Shown piece after piece: positions 36,206 to 46,337 of a DNA stretch of 64,000 nt. The notes beneath the pieces were generated by a model. It was not told the DNA's origin and ran no database searches. It worked only from the letters and a program-made list of their open reading frames with translations. Origin of the DNA: Janthinobacterium sp. GW458P (GTDB lineage: Bacteria > Pseudomonadota > Gammaproteobacteria > Burkholderiales > Burkholderiaceae_D); the NCBI RefSeq assembly GCF_002127585.1, contig NZ_NEGZ01000003.1, positions 169,905 through 233,904 on the forward strand, written 5' to 3'. Position 1 is the stretch's first letter. Each line of letters opens with the position of its first letter. The position numbers were made by a program, and so were the translations under genes.

Positions 36206-38536
36206 TCAAGCCGCGCGCATCTGGCGCGCCGCCTCCACCATATTGCGCAAGGCAGCCTCCGTTTCCGCCCAGCCCCGCGTCTTCAAGCCGCAGTCCGGAT
36301 TCACCCATAAATTGGCCGGGGGAATCACCGTACTGGCCTTTTGCAGCAATTTCACCATGTCGGCGGTCGCGGGGATGCGCGGCGAGTGGATGTCGTACAC
36401 GCCGGGGCCGATCTCGTTCGGGTACTGGAAGGCGCCAAAGCCGGCCAGCAGCTGCATGTCCGAGCGGCTCGTCTCCAACGTGATGACGTCGGCATCCATG
36501 GCGGCGATCTGCGGCAGGATGTCGTTGAACTCGGCGTAGCACATGTGCGTGTGGATCTGCGTCGCGTCCTGCGCCACGCTGGCGGCGATGCGGAAGGCGC
36601 GCGTGGCCCAGGCCAGGTAGGCATCCCACTGGCCGCGGCGCAGCGGCAAGCCTTCGCGGATGGCCGGCTCGTCGATCTGGATGATGCCGATGCCGGCCGT
36701 TTCCAGGTCTTGCACTTCGTCGCGGATGGCCAGGGCGATCTGCAGCGCCGTCGTGGCGCGCGGCTGGTCGTCGCGCACGAACGACCATTGCAGGATGGTG
36801 ACGGGGCCCGTCAGCATGCCCTTCATGGGTTTGTGCGTCAGGCTTTGCGCATGCACGGTCCATGCGACGGTCATGGCGGCCGGGCGCTGCACGTCGCCGT
36901 AGATGACGGGCGGCTTGACGCAGCGCGAGCCGTACGATTGCACCCAGCCGTGGCGGGTCGACACGCAGCCGTCGAGCTGTTCGCCGAAGTATTCGACCAT
37001 GTCGTTGCGCTCCGCTTCGCCATGCACGAGCACGTCCAGGCCCAGCGCTTCCTGGCGCTCCACGGCATGGGCGATTTCCGCGCGCATCTGCCGTTGGTAC
37101 TCGGCCGCCGGCAAGTCGCCCCGGTGATGGCTGGCGCGGGCGGCGCGGATGGCCGGCGTTTGCGGGAAGGAGCCGATGGTCGTCGTGGGGAAGTGGGGCA
37201 GCTGCAAACGCGCGTGCTGCACGGCCTGGCGCAGCGGGAAGCCGGAATCGCGGCGGTCGGCCGTGGGCGACAGCGCCTGCAGGCGCTGCGCGACCGGCGC
37301 CCGGTGGACGCGGGGGCTGGCGCGGCGTCCGGCGATGGCCCGGCGGGAAACGGCCAATGCGGCCAGCGCGGCGTCGTCGGGATGGCCGGCCAGCACATCC
37401 TTCAGCAGCGCAAGTTCCGCGAGTTTTTCCGTGGCGAACGCCAGCCAGCTCTTGATGTCGCCATCGAGGTCCGTTTCCGCCTCCAGGCTGAACGGCACAT
37501 GCAGCAGCGAGCACGACGGCGCCAGCCACAGCTGGCCATTGCGCCTGGCCGCCAGCGGCCGCAGCACGGCCAGGGCCGCGTCGAGGTCGGTGCGCCAGAT
37601 ATTGCGGCCATCGACGATGCCGATCGACAAGACTTTATGCGCGGGCAGCCAGTCCGTGACGCTGATCAGTTCATGCGGCGCGCGGATGCCGTCCACGTGC
37701 AGGCCGGCCACGGGCAGGCGGCAGGTCAGGCTGAGGTTTTCTTCCAGCGGTGAAAAATACGTGGCCAGCAGGATATTGATACCCACCTGGTTCAGCTGCC
37801 AGTACGTGCTTTCGAAGGCGCTGCGCCACGCGTTGGGCAGGTCCAGGCCGAGGATGGGTTCGTCGAGCTGGACCCAGGCCACGCCCTGCCGCTTGAGGCG
37901 GTCGAGCAGGGCGCCGTAGACGGGCAGCAACTGTTCCAGCAGGGCCAGGCGGTGGAATTCCGACCCGCCCGCGGTCTTTTCCTTGCCCAGCCACAGGAAG
38001 GTGAGGGGGCCGATCAGGGCCGCCTTGACCTCGTGGCCCAGTGCCTGCGCCTCGGCCACTTCGTCGAACAGGCGTTCGCAGGCCAGCGAAAACCGCGTCA
38101 GCGGTGAAAATTCCGGCACCAGGTAATGGTAATTCGTGTCAAACCACTTGCTCATTTCCAGCGCGTGGCCGCTGGCGTCGTGTGCATGGCGGCCGTGGCA
38201 GCAGCCGGCGTGGTCCGCGTCGCTGCCGGCGCCGCGCGCCATCGTGAAATAGCGCGACAGCGGCGATTGCGCCGCGTCGAAGCCGAAACGGGCCGGTTCG
38301 CAGCCGAGCAGCTGGATATGGCTGGCCACCTGGTCGTAGAAGGCGAAGTCGCCCACGGTGACGCAGGCCAGGCCGGCGTCCCTTTGCTGCGCCCAGTGGC
38401 GCGCGCGCAATTGCTGGCCGACCGCTTCCAGGGCTGCCTCGGAGACGTCCCCGCGCCAGTGGCTTTCCAGTGCCGATTTCAGTTCACGCGCGGCGCCGAT
38501 ACGGGGAAAGCCAAGGATGTGGGTGCGAATGGTCAT
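36206..38536 (-). CDS. metE: Cobalamin-independent methionine synthase MetE
   Basis: Transfers a methyl group from 5-methyltetrahydropteroyl-triglutamate to homocysteine; cytoplasmic and zinc-dependent. The 776-residue protein starts [15 protein letters not shown]. Zinc-site and substrate motifs lie in the C-terminal barrel: [12 protein letters not shown] (His and Cys) and [12 protein letters not shown] (Cys). The frame is open 66 codons upstream through the metR side, but the ATG at 38536 is the family start. It is divergent from metR with a MetR box between them. Confidence 0.97.
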   Translation of the reverse strand: MTIRTHILGFPRIGAARELKSALESHWRGDVSEAALEAVGQQLRARHWAQQRDAGLACVTVGDFAFYDQVASHIQLLGCEPARFGFDAAQSPLSRYFTMARGAGSDADHAGCCHGRHAHDASGHALEMSKWFDTNYHYLVPEFSPLTRFSLACERLFDEVAEAQALGHEVKAALIGPLTFLWLGKEKTAGGSEFHRLALLEQLLPVYGALLDRLKRQGVAWVQLDEPILGLDLPNAWRSAFESTYWQLNQVGINILLATYFSPLEENLSLTCRLPVAGLHVDGIRAPHELISVTDWLPAHKVLSIGIVDGRNIWRTDLDAALAVLRPLAARRNGQLWLAPSCSLLHVPFSLEAETDLDGDIKSWLAFATEKLAELALLKDVLAGHPDDAALAALAVSRRAIAGRRASPRVHRAPVAQRLQALSPTADRRDSGFPLRQAVQHARLQLPHFPTTTIGSFPQTPAIRAARASHHRGDLPAAEYQRQMRAEIAHAVERQEALGLDVLVHGEAERNDMVEYFGEQLDGCVSTRHGWVQSYGSRCVKPPVIYGDVQRPAAMTVAWTVHAQSLTHKPMKGMLTGPVTILQWSFVRDDQPRATTALQIALAIRDEVQDLETAGIGIIQIDEPAIREGLPLRRGQWDAYLAWATRAFRIAASVAQDATQIHTHMCYAEFNDILPQIAAMDADVITLETSRSDMQLLAGFGAFQYPNEIGPGVYDIHSPRIPATADMVKLLQKASTVIPPANLWVNPDCGLKTRGWAETEAALRNMVEAARQMRAA

Positions 38537-38620
38537 GATGTCATCGAGATTTAATGTGAATGCGCTAGAGTGTGCGGCAACTTGGTCTATAATCAAAACG
38601 AAACATTTTGCCGAATAACA

Positions 38621-38633
38621 TGAAAATAATTCA
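38621..38633. promoter_or_regulatory. MetR-binding site
   Basis: TGAAAATAATTCA matches the established MetR consensus TGAAN5TTCA exactly. It lies 85 bp upstream of metE and 22 bp upstream of metR in their 118-bp divergent spacer. A TATAAT at 38588-38593 is also present. Confidence 0.8.
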
Positions 38634-38654
38634 CGCACAGAGCCTGTTTCCCCG

Positions 38655-39563
38655 ATGCTAGAAATCCGCCACCTGCGCACCCTGAGTGCCCTGCGTTCGT
38701 CCGGCAGCCTGGTGCGCGCCGCGCAACTGCTCAATCTGACCCAGTCGGCGCTGTCGCACCAGATCCGTTTGCTCGAAGAGCGCTATAACGCGCCCCTGTT
38801 CGAGCGCAAGTCGATGCCGATCGCGTTTACGGCCACCGGCAGCCGCCTGCTGGAGCTGGCCGACAAGCTGCTGCCCGAGATCGAGCTGGCCGAGCGCGAC
38901 GTGGCGCGTTTGTCGCAGGGCGACAAGGGGCAGCTGCGCGTGGCGCTTGAATGCCATACGTGTTTCGACTGGCTCATGCCCGTGATGGATGCGTTCCGCC
39001 AGCGCTGGCCGGAAGTGGAAATCGACCTGGTGTCGGGCTTTCACAGCGAACCGGCGGACTTGCTGCGTTCGGGCGAGGCCGATCTCGTCATCGGCTCGCC
39101 GTACGGTCCCGATTTCACCGTGTTTCCCCTGTTCCGCTTTGAAATGCTGGTGGTGATGGCGCAAAAACACCGGCTGCAGGCGCAGCGCCGGCTTGTGGCG
39201 GCCGACTTTACGGGCGAGACTTTGATTACCTATCCGGTGCCGGAAGAGCGCATCGATTTGATCCGCGAAGTGCTGAAGCCGGCCGGCATCGCCTTTGAAC
39301 GGCGCACGGCCGAACTGACGGTGGCCGTGCTGCAGCTGGTGGCGAGCCGGCGCGGCATCGCCGCCTTGCCGAACTGGGCCATCAAGAATTACGTCGACTA
39401 CGATTATGTGGTGGCGCGCCCCGTCGGCGAGCACGGCCTGTGGAGCGACCTGTACGTGTCCGTGCCCGAGCCGTTGCGGGACAAGGCCTATGTGCGCGAC
39501 TTCGTCAGCGTGATACGGGAACAGTGCGCTGCTACGCTGGACGGTATCAAGTTGTTGTCCTGA
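38655..39563 (+). CDS. metR: LysR-family regulator MetR
   Basis: Homocysteine-responsive activator of methionine genes, 302 residues. The N-terminal winged helix has [26 protein letters not shown], the HTH typical of LysR regulators, and the C-terminal effector domain starts with [16 protein letters not shown], a MetR-specific segment. Divergent from metE, with the MetR box in between, which supports both activation of metE and autoregulation. The ATG at 38655 agrees with the family start [10 protein letters not shown]. Confidence 0.95.
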   Translation: MLEIRHLRTLSALRSSGSLVRAAQLLNLTQSALSHQIRLLEERYNAPLFERKSMPIAFTATGSRLLELADKLLPEIELAERDVARLSQGDKGQLRVALECHTCFDWLMPVMDAFRQRWPEVEIDLVSGFHSEPADLLRSGEADLVIGSPYGPDFTVFPLFRFEMLVVMAQKHRLQAQRRLVAADFTGETLITYPVPEERIDLIREVLKPAGIAFERRTAELTVAVLQLVASRRGIAALPNWAIKNYVDYDYVVARPVGEHGLWSDLYVSVPEPLRDKAYVRDFVSVIREQCAATLDGIKLLS

Positions 39564-39692
39564 TCAACGTTGAGTTGGAAACAAACCAACAGCAAAGCTT
39601 GATAAATATCAAGGTTCAGCAATGAACCACCGCTTACAGTTGAGTACTGTGCGGCGCAACATGGCGCCGCCTACTCTTTGGGGAGGAACGAC

Positions 39693-40178
39693 ATGTTTTC
39701 ATTTTCCGAGCAATGGGCACTGGCCGGCAAGGCCGTGGCGGAAGCACAATTGATCGCGGCGCAAGCGTATGCCCGGGCCGCCGTCGACAGCGGTGCCAGC
39801 GTACTGGACTTGCAGATCGATGCGGCGCGCACGGCGCTGGCTGCCGCTACGGTAGCGGGCAATCAGCTGTTGTCCGTGAAGGACCCGCAAGCGCTGCTGC
39901 AACTGTCGCGCGCGCAGTCGCAGCTGGCCATCGAACGCATCGGTGCATATGGCCGCCAGGCAAAGGATGTTGCTCAGGAAACCCAGGAGAAATTCGATAC
40001 GGTGACAAAGGGTGAGTTTGCTGCATCGCGTCAAAAATTTGGCGAGCTGTTGCAGGTGGTAAAGCAAACACCCGTACCCCTGATTATTCCCTTCAATAAT
40101 TTTCTAAAAACCACTTTCGGCGGCGCCGATGAAGGGTATGATAAAAATAAAAACACGCGCCCTGCACGCCGGGCGTAA
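39693..40178 (+). CDS. Phasin family protein
   Basis: A 161-residue amphipathic helical protein of the phasin family, which coats polyhydroxyalkanoate granules. Family features are FSFSEQWALAGKAVAEAQLIAAQAYARAA, the repeated Ala/Gln-rich heptads and LLQLSRAQSQLAIERIGAYGRQ. GGGGAGGAACGAC is a strong ribosome site, which picks ATG 39693 over the in-frame start five codons upstream. A 7-bp hairpin (GCGGCGC/GCGCCGC, 39651-39670) sits just before it. It lies 203 bp ahead of phaA in the same direction. Confidence 0.88.
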   Translation: MFSFSEQWALAGKAVAEAQLIAAQAYARAAVDSGASVLDLQIDAARTALAAATVAGNQLLSVKDPQALLQLSRAQSQLAIERIGAYGRQAKDVAQETQEKFDTVTKGEFAASRQKFGELLQVVKQTPVPLIIPFNNFLKTTFGGADEGYDKNKNTRPARRA

Positions 40179-40381
40179 GCGTATTGCAGCCCGGCAGCGG
40201 CTATCCGCCGCGCCAGGCCGCCCGCCGCCACCGCAAGCAGGCTGACGCCGCCGCCTGCGGTGTGGCGCTGGAACTGCGGCGCATGCCGCGCTAGAATGAA
40301 ACACAGCCCGTCTTCCCGGATTCACTGGATTCTATTCGTACCTTGACCTTGGCCCTCGTGGCCTGCATATCGGAGAAATAA

Positions 40382-41560
40382 ATGGATGATGTCGTAATCG
40401 TGGCCGCCGGCCGTACCGCAGTCGGCAAATTCGGTGGCAGTCTGGCCAAGATTCCTGCGTCCGAACTGGGCGCGCACGTAATCAAGGGCTTGCTGGCACA
40501 AACCGGCATCGACCCCAACCTGATCGGCGAAGCCATCCTGGGCCAGGTGCTGACGGCCGCCGTCGGCCAGAACGCCGCGCGCCAGGCCGTCATCAAGGCC
40601 GGCTTGCCGAGCAGCATACCCGCCTTCACCATCAACAAGGTGTGCGGCAGCGGCCTGAAGGCCACGCACCTGGCGGCGCAGGCGATCAAGTGCGGCGACG
40701 CCAACATCATCATCGCCGGCGGCCAGGAAAACATGAGCGCTTCGCCGCACGCGATGAACGGTTCGCGCGACGGCTTCCGCATGGGCGACTTCAAGATGAT
40801 CGACACCATGATCGTCGACGGCCTGTGGGACGTGTACAACCAGTACCACATGGGCATCACGGCGGAAAACGTCGCCAAGAAATACGAAGTGACGCGCGCC
40901 GAGCAGGATGAATTCGCGCTGCAGTCGCAGCTGAAGGCGGAAGCGGCGCAAAAAGCGGGCAAGTTCAAGGATGAAATCCTGCCGCTGGAAATCGCCAACA
41001 AAAAAGGCACGGTCGTCTTCGACAGCGACGAATATATCAAGCCCGGTTCGACCCTGGAATCGCTGGCCGGCCTGCGTCCCGCGTTCGCCAAGGACGGCAC
41101 CGTCACGGCCGGCAATGCCTCGGGCCTGAACGACGGCGCCGCCGCCGTCATCATGATGTCCGCCTCGCAAGCGAAGGAACTGGGCTTGAAGCCGCTGGCG
41201 CGCATCAAGGCCTACGCCTCGTCGGGCCTGGACCCTGCCGTCATGGGCATGGGCCCCGTTTCGGCCTCGCGTCTGTGCCTGAAGAAGGCCGGCTGGACGC
41301 ATGAAGAACTGGACTTGATGGAGATCAATGAAGCGTTTGCGGCGCAGGCGATCGCCGTCAACAAGGAAATGGGCTGGGATACCAGCAAGATCAACGTGAA
41401 CGGCGGCGCGATTGCCATCGGCCACCCGATCGGCGCCTCGGGCGCGCGCATCCTGGTCACCCTGATCCACGAAATGATACGCCGCGACGCCAAGAAAGGC
41501 CTGGCCGCATTGTGCATCGGCGGCGGCATGGGCGTCGCTTTAGCGATCGAGCGGGATTAA
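40382..41560 (+). CDS. phaA: Acetyl-CoA acetyltransferase (beta-ketothiolase)
   Basis: Condenses two acetyl-CoA to acetoacetyl-CoA, the first step toward polyhydroxybutyrate. The 392-residue protein has the thiolase nucleophile Cys88 in [19 protein letters not shown], the His loop [16 protein letters not shown] and the second Cys in [20 protein letters not shown] precedes the ATG. It is followed by phaB and preceded by a phasin gene, which makes a PHB role more likely than a catabolic one. The polymerase gene phaC is not in the window. Confidence 0.93.
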   Translation: MDDVVIVAAGRTAVGKFGGSLAKIPASELGAHVIKGLLAQTGIDPNLIGEAILGQVLTAAVGQNAARQAVIKAGLPSSIPAFTINKVCGSGLKATHLAAQAIKCGDANIIIAGGQENMSASPHAMNGSRDGFRMGDFKMIDTMIVDGLWDVYNQYHMGITAENVAKKYEVTRAEQDEFALQSQLKAEAAQKAGKFKDEILPLEIANKKGTVVFDSDEYIKPGSTLESLAGLRPAFAKDGTVTAGNASGLNDGAAAVIMMSASQAKELGLKPLARIKAYASSGLDPAVMGMGPVSASRLCLKKAGWTHEELDLMEINEAFAAQAIAVNKEMGWDTSKINVNGGAIAIGHPIGASGARILVTLIHEMIRRDAKKGLAALCIGGGMGVALAIERD

Positions 41561-41618
41561 GCGCTAGCACGAACCCAGGCTGTTGCGCGTACCGCGCGGC
41601 GGCCTGGTTCGATGCGGT

Positions 41619-41642
41619 ACGCCGCCGTCATGCGGCGTTTTT
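41619..41642 (+). terminator. Intrinsic terminator after phaA
   Basis: Stem ACGCCGC/GCGGCGT with a six-base loop, then T4-5, 59 bp after phaA. It suggests that phaB is at least partly transcribed separately. Confidence 0.65.
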
Positions 41643-41701
41643 GGATTGTTTTATCTAAATAATTAACTTTTTAGCAACAATACGACACTGAGGGGATGAA
41701 A

Positions 41702-42442
41702 ATGGCAAGAGTTGCATTGGTAACTGGTGGCATGGGCGGTCTGGGCGAAGCGGTGTGTTTCAAGCTGGCGGCGCTTGGCTATCGCGTGGTGACGACCTAT
41801 TCCCCGGGCAATCCGAAGGTCGCTGACTGGCTGGCGACGACCAAGGACATGGGCTATGACTTCAAGGCCTATCCTTGCGACGTGGCCGACTACGATTCGG
41901 CCGCCGCCTGCGTGGCGGCCGTGGAAAAGGATATCGGTCCCGTCGACGTGCTGGTGAATAACGCCGGCATCACGCGCGACATGACGTTCAAGAAGATGGA
42001 CAAGACCAACTGGGACGCCGTGATGAGCACCAACCTCGATTCCGTCTTCAACATGACCAAGCCCGTCTGCGACGGCATGGTGGAGCGCGGCTGGGGCCGC
42101 ATCATCAATATCTCGTCCGTGAACGGCCAGAAGGGCGCGTTCGGCCAGACCAACTATTCGGCCGCGAAAGCGGGCATGCACGGCTTCACCAAGTCGCTGG
42201 CGCTGGAAGTGGCGCGCAAGAACGTCACCGTCAACACCATCTCGCCCGGCTACATCGGCACCAAGATGGTCATGGCGATTCCGCAGGAAGTGCTCGACAG
42301 CAAAATCATCCCGCAAATTCCGATGGCGCGCCTGGGCAAGCCGGAAGAAGTGGCCGGCCTGGTGGCCTACCTGGCTTCCGACGAGGCAGCGTTCGTCACG
42401 GGCGCCAACATCTCGATCAACGGCGGCCAGCACATGTCGTAA
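41702..42442 (+). CDS. phaB: Acetoacetyl-CoA reductase PhaB
   Basis: NADPH-dependent reduction of acetoacetyl-CoA to (R)-3-hydroxybutyryl-CoA, the monomer for PHB. The 246-residue short-chain dehydrogenase has TGGMGGLG (cofactor), NNAG, catalytic YSAAK (Tyr-x3-Lys) and the C-terminal ANISINGGQHMS typical of PhaB. ATG 41702 was preferred since GAGGGG lies six bases upstream; ATG 41696 would leave no spacing. A terminator follows the gene directly. Confidence 0.95.
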   Translation: MARVALVTGGMGGLGEAVCFKLAALGYRVVTTYSPGNPKVADWLATTKDMGYDFKAYPCDVADYDSAAACVAAVEKDIGPVDVLVNNAGITRDMTFKKMDKTNWDAVMSTNLDSVFNMTKPVCDGMVERGWGRIINISSVNGQKGAFGQTNYSAAKAGMHGFTKSLALEVARKNVTVNTISPGYIGTKMVMAIPQEVLDSKIIPQIPMARLGKPEEVAGLVAYLASDEAAFVTGANISINGGQHMS

Positions 42443-42460
42443 GCGGTATTGCGGTAAAGC

Positions 42461-42488
42461 AAAAAGACAGCTGCGGCTGTCTTTTTTT
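42461..42488. terminator. Intrinsic terminator after phaB
   Basis: Stem GACAGC/GCTGTC with loop TGCG, flanked by A5 and T7, 18 bp after phaB; usable in both directions. Confidence 0.85.
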
Positions 42489-42560
42489 ATGCTTGCCAGC
42501 AAAACAAGGAGATCGCCGGATTTGCCTTAGAATCATTATTTCTTTACTGCATCATCCGCC

Positions 42561-43997
42561 ATGACCCTTGTTCCCGCCTTGCGCCGCGCCAGCGTGCTTG
42601 CCTTCCTTTTCCTGGGCGCCAGCGCGGCCCAGGCCAGCGTCGCGTTCCACGTCACGGTGACTACCGAGCGCGTCAACAAGCCCGGCGTGAAAACCAGCCT
42701 GCCCGCGCGCGAAACGCAGGACAGCGATGTGGTGCTGGGCGAACATTTCATTAGCGTCCGCGACGGCCACACCTTGTCCGTGCTCGATTTTGCCACGCGC
42801 CGCCGCTACATGATCGATACGGCGGCGTCCACCTACGACACGTATTCGCTGTTCGACGTGGCGGGTTCGCGCGCCGCTGAGCTGGGCCACCGGCAAGGGA
42901 TCGCCGGCATGTTGAAGGTGAGCGGCCTTGAGCAGCACGCAACGCCGCCCGTGTATGAGGAGCAAGCTTTGTCGGTGCTGGACAACAAGCGGCGTGGACC
43001 CTTGCTGCCACAAGTGCTCGACGGCGCCGTACTGTGGTCGCTCGACGGGCAGCCCCTGCTGCGCCTGGAGATTGCTGGAAGCCCCGTCAGCGGCGACGAG
43101 GCAGACGCGTTTGCCCAGTGGTTGCGCTACACCTGGGGCGGCCACCCGGCAGTGCTGAAGATGCTGGCCGACGGCAAGCGCATACCCGCCGCATTCACCT
43201 TGCATCATCAGCAGATTGCCGGCAAAGTCGCGCGCCATTTCCGCATCAGCGCCATGACGGCGGGCGCACCGGCCACCTATGCCTTGTCCGCGTACCGGCC
43301 CCGCCCGCTGGCGGCCGATGCGCCCGTACTCGAACGCGTACTGGCGCAGGCGGCGCTGCTGCCGCCGCTGGAACCCGGGGCGCATCCGGCGCTGCGGGCC
43401 GAAGCGGAAAAGCTGTTTGCCGCAGACCAGCCCTTCGAGGCTTTCTTGACCATGCTGGAAGACCATTTTTCCACGGGGGCGCTGGTGGAAAAGCTCACGC
43501 CGCAGCAGCAGCTGGCCATGCAGGCGTGCCAGCCCATCCATGACTTGACGCGGGCACTGCTGGCCAAGGACAAGGAAGGCATGCAGGCCGCGCTGGCCAC
43601 CGTGCAGGGTTTGCGCCAGCAATATGGACTGGCCCAGCCCGTGCTGGCTTTGTTCGAGGGAACTCTGCGCGCCAGGCTGGGGCAACGGCAGGCAGCGATG
43701 GCCTTGTATCTGCAAGTACTGCAGGCCAGGCCGCAGATGGCAGCCGCGTACCAGGACCTGGGCGACGCGCTCTACGCGCAATTCGATGCGCCGAACGCCT
43801 GGCGCAGCTGGGATGCGGGCCGGGCGCTGGCGCCCGGCTTGCGGCAATTTCGCAAAGTTAACGACCTGGAGCGGGACTTGCTGCGGGATTACCCCGCTTT
43901 TTTTGACGGCGGGGCGCCGCTGCCGCTGAAGGATCAGCCCAGCACCAGCCGTCCCGCCAGCAGCACGAAGACGGTCGGCAGCACGAACTTGCCGTAA
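42561..43997 (+). CDS. Secreted TPR-like protein of unknown function
   Basis: A 478-residue exported protein with a signal peptide (ALRRASVLAFLFLGASAAQA). Residues 25-250 are beta-rich with no domain I recognise; residues about 350-450 look like tetratricopeptide-style helices (ALYLQVLQARPQMAAAYQDLGDALYAQF, then AWRSWDAGRALAPG). It probably sits in the periplasm. Its last 64 bp run into the 3' end of the convergent lysE-like gene: the low-complexity tail (PSTSRPASSTKTVGSTNLP) is read from the opposite strand of that gene and may be a late extension after loss of an earlier stop. Confidence 0.7.
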   Translation: MTLVPALRRASVLAFLFLGASAAQASVAFHVTVTTERVNKPGVKTSLPARETQDSDVVLGEHFISVRDGHTLSVLDFATRRRYMIDTAASTYDTYSLFDVAGSRAAELGHRQGIAGMLKVSGLEQHATPPVYEEQALSVLDNKRRGPLLPQVLDGAVLWSLDGQPLLRLEIAGSPVSGDEADAFAQWLRYTWGGHPAVLKMLADGKRIPAAFTLHHQQIAGKVARHFRISAMTAGAPATYALSAYRPRPLAADAPVLERVLAQAALLPPLEPGAHPALRAEAEKLFAADQPFEAFLTMLEDHFSTGALVEKLTPQQQLAMQACQPIHDLTRALLAKDKEGMQAALATVQGLRQQYGLAQPVLALFEGTLRARLGQRQAAMALYLQVLQARPQMAAAYQDLGDALYAQFDAPNAWRSWDAGRALAPGLRQFRKVNDLERDLLRDYPAFFDGGAPLPLKDQPSTSRPASSTKTVGSTNLP

Positions 43998-44554
43998 GGC
44001 GAGGGCTTGCCGCGCAGGCGGCGCGCCAGGCGCGCGGCCAGCACGGCGTACAGGGCGTCGAACAGCAGGCCCACCAGCACCAGGATGGCGCCCAGGCGCA
44101 GGTATTGCAGGCCGACGCCGTCGCTGCCGGCGACGAATTGCGGCAGGAACATGCTGCAAAACAGCAAGGCTTTCGGATTGAGCAGATTCGTCAGGAAACC
44201 GCGCACGAGGCTGGCGCCGGCGCCGTGCGCCGTGGCGGGCGCGGCATCTTCCCGCGCCGTGCTGTTCGACAGGGCCGACTGCAGCAGGCGCAGCGCCAGG
44301 TACAGCAGGTAGGCGGCGCCCGCCCATTTCACCCATTGCAGGGCTTGCGGATGCGTCACCATCAGCGCCGCCAGGCCCGCGCCCGACAGTGCCACATGCA
44401 CGGCGCGCGCGCCGGCGATGCCCAGCGCCGTCACCAGCGCCGTGGCCACGCCGCGCGCGGCGCCCGTCGCCAGCACCAGCGCCATGTCGGGGCCCGGCAA
44501 TAAAAAGGCGCCGGCCAGTGCCAGCAGGTACATCAGGAAGGTAGAATCGGACAT
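43934..44554 (-). CDS. LysE-family amino-acid exporter
   Basis: Inner-membrane exporter of the LysE/RhtB superfamily, 206 residues and six hydrophobic helices. Diagnostic segments are LAGAFLLPGPDMALVLATGAARG at the N terminus and KWAGAAYLLYLALRLLQSAL, then VRGFLTNLLNPKALLFC. Substrates in the family are amino acids and homoserine lactones. It is divergent from an Lrp-family regulator that probably controls it, a common pairing. Its 3' end overlaps the converging gene by 64 bp. Confidence 0.92.
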   Translation of the reverse strand: MSDSTFLMYLLALAGAFLLPGPDMALVLATGAARGVATALVTALGIAGARAVHVALSGAGLAALMVTHPQALQWVKWAGAAYLLYLALRLLQSALSNSTAREDAAPATAHGAGASLVRGFLTNLLNPKALLFCSMFLPQFVAGSDGVGLQYLRLGAILVLVGLLFDALYAVLAARLARRLRGKPSPYGKFVLPTVFVLLAGRLVLG

Positions 44555-44718
44555 GGCGCGGCTTGGTCACAGGCAAAAGTAAGGGCGGGAGCAACGGCAG
44601 CTTGCCGCCTGCTCGCCGGACTCCATTATCTTCTTGCTGTGATGAAATGTGCTTGCTTTTCCTGCCCGCCATGCCCTAGTATTCGGGTAGATTCCACTCC
44701 CGCAGCGATAATAATTAG

Positions 44719-45201
44719 ATGAAAATTTCAGAAGTTAGCCTTGACGCCACCGATTTGCAGATTCTGCGCCTGTTGCAGGATGAAGGACGGCTGTCCAACG
44801 CGCGCCTGGCCGAGCGCTTGAAACTGAGCGAAACGCCCGTCTGGCGCCGCCTGCGCCGCCTGGAAGACGAGGGTTTTATTACCGGCTACCAGGCTTTGCT
44901 CAACCGCAAGAAGCTGGGCATCGGCCTGGTGGCGTTCGTGCGCGTGGTGTTTGCCAACCATGGCGGCGAGCAGCCGTCGCAGTTCGAGCAAGCCATCGCG
45001 ACGATACCCGAGATCTTGTCCTGCCACAATGTGGCGGGCGAAGCCGATTATTTCCTGCAAGTGGTGGCGCGCGACCTGGAAGCGTACGGCGAATTCGTCT
45101 CGACCGTGCTGCGCCGCCTGCCGGGCGTGGCGGAAATCCAGTCCAGCCTGTCCATGCGCGAAATCAAGTCGTCGAACCGCCTGCCCTTGCCGCTGGCCTG
45201 A
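44719..45201 (+). CDS. Lrp/AsnC-family transcriptional regulator
   Basis: A 160-residue feast/famine regulator. The N-terminal HTH is LDATDLQILRLLQDEGRLSNARLAERLKLSETPVWRRLRRLE; the C-terminal RAM domain holds the effector pocket region (IPEILSCHNVAGEADYFLQVV). It is divergent from the LysE-type exporter across 164 bp, so amino-acid-induced control of export is the simplest reading. It is followed by a separate hydrolase gene. Confidence 0.94.
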   Translation: MKISEVSLDATDLQILRLLQDEGRLSNARLAERLKLSETPVWRRLRRLEDEGFITGYQALLNRKKLGIGLVAFVRVVFANHGGEQPSQFEQAIATIPEILSCHNVAGEADYFLQVVARDLEAYGEFVSTVLRRLPGVAEIQSSLSMREIKSSNRLPLPLA

Positions 45202-45283
45202 GCCACCGGGGCCGCACTATAATTGGACCGGTTGCCAGCAATTGTGCCTGGCAGCCTGACCGCCATTCCAAGGACCGCTCGCC

Positions 45284-46240
45284 ATGCCCGATTCCCTCAC
45301 TCCCCTGTTCCCCGTCCTGTCGCCGAACCGGCACGGCATGCTGGCCGTCGATGACGTGCACACCATTTACTGGGAAGAGTGCGGCAACCCCGACGGCATC
45401 CCCGTGCTGTTCCTGCATGGCGGCCCCGGTGCGGGCCTGTCGCCGCAGCACCGCCGCTTTTTCGACCCGCAGCGCTACCGCGTGATCCTGTTCGACCAGC
45501 GCGGCGCCGGCAAGTCCACGCCGCTGGGCGAGTGGCGCAACAATACGACGCAGCTGCTGATCGACGACATCGAAACGCTGCGCGCCCGGTTCGGCATCGC
45601 GCAATGGCTGGTGTTTGGCGGTTCCTGGGGCTCGACCCTGGCGCTGGCCTACGGCCAGGCGCATCCGGAGGCTTGCCTCGGTTTCGTGCTGCGCGGCATT
45701 TTCCTGTGCACGCAGGCGGAAATCGACTGGTTCATCGACGGCGTGCGCTGGTTTTATCCGGACCTGTATGAGGAATTCGCCGCGCCCATACCGCTCGAGG
45801 AACGGGGCGACCTGCTGGCGGCCTACGTGAAACGCATCCTCAGCAGCGATCCGGACGTGTACTGGCCGGCCGCGCGGGCCTGGAGCCGCTTCGAAGGGCG
45901 GCGCGTGTATCTGCTGCCGCAAGCGGAAGATGCGCCGAACGACGCGCTGGACCTGGGCGTGGGCCGGCTCGAATCGCATTACATGGCCAACCTGGGTTTC
46001 ATGGAAGAAGACCAGCTGATCCGCGACATGGGCCGCATCGCGCATTTACCGGCCGTCATCGTGCAGGGCCGCTACGACGCCATCTGCCCGCCGCTGTCGG
46101 CCTACCGCCTGCACCAGGCCTGGCCCGGTTCCCAGCTGGAAATGATTCCGGATGCCGGCCATGGCGCCCTGGAGCATGGCATCGCCTCGGCGCTGGTGCG
46201 CGCCACCGGGCGTTTCGCGCCGGGGCGCGGCTTCGCATGA
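45284..46240 (+). CDS. pip: Prolyl aminopeptidase
   Basis: Serine peptidase of family S33 that removes N-terminal proline from peptides; cytoplasmic. The 318-residue alpha/beta hydrolase has the oxyanion segment FLHGGPGAGLSPQHRRFFDP, nucleophile elbow GGSWGSTLALAYGQ, catalytic Asp in VQGRYDAICPP and His in DAGHGALE. AAGGACC lies upstream of the ATG. It complements the aminopeptidase P encoded at 5480 for breakdown of proline-containing peptides. Confidence 0.95.
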   Translation: MPDSLTPLFPVLSPNRHGMLAVDDVHTIYWEECGNPDGIPVLFLHGGPGAGLSPQHRRFFDPQRYRVILFDQRGAGKSTPLGEWRNNTTQLLIDDIETLRARFGIAQWLVFGGSWGSTLALAYGQAHPEACLGFVLRGIFLCTQAEIDWFIDGVRWFYPDLYEEFAAPIPLEERGDLLAAYVKRILSSDPDVYWPAARAWSRFEGRRVYLLPQAEDAPNDALDLGVGRLESHYMANLGFMEEDQLIRDMGRIAHLPAVIVQGRYDAICPPLSAYRLHQAWPGSQLEMIPDAGHGALEHGIASALVRATGRFAPGRGFA

Positions 46241-46337
46241 GGCCGCAAAGCGCCCGGCCGGCGCGCGCCACCTGCTACACTATGGCCTGTACAGGCGCCA
46301 CGGTCGGGCGCCGGTGTGAACCCACGACTTTTTATCC

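Noticed and set aside
36093-37529. 478-codon ORF in another frame inside metE
   Set aside because: Overlaps metE on the same strand, Arg/Pro/Gly-rich and lacks family features.
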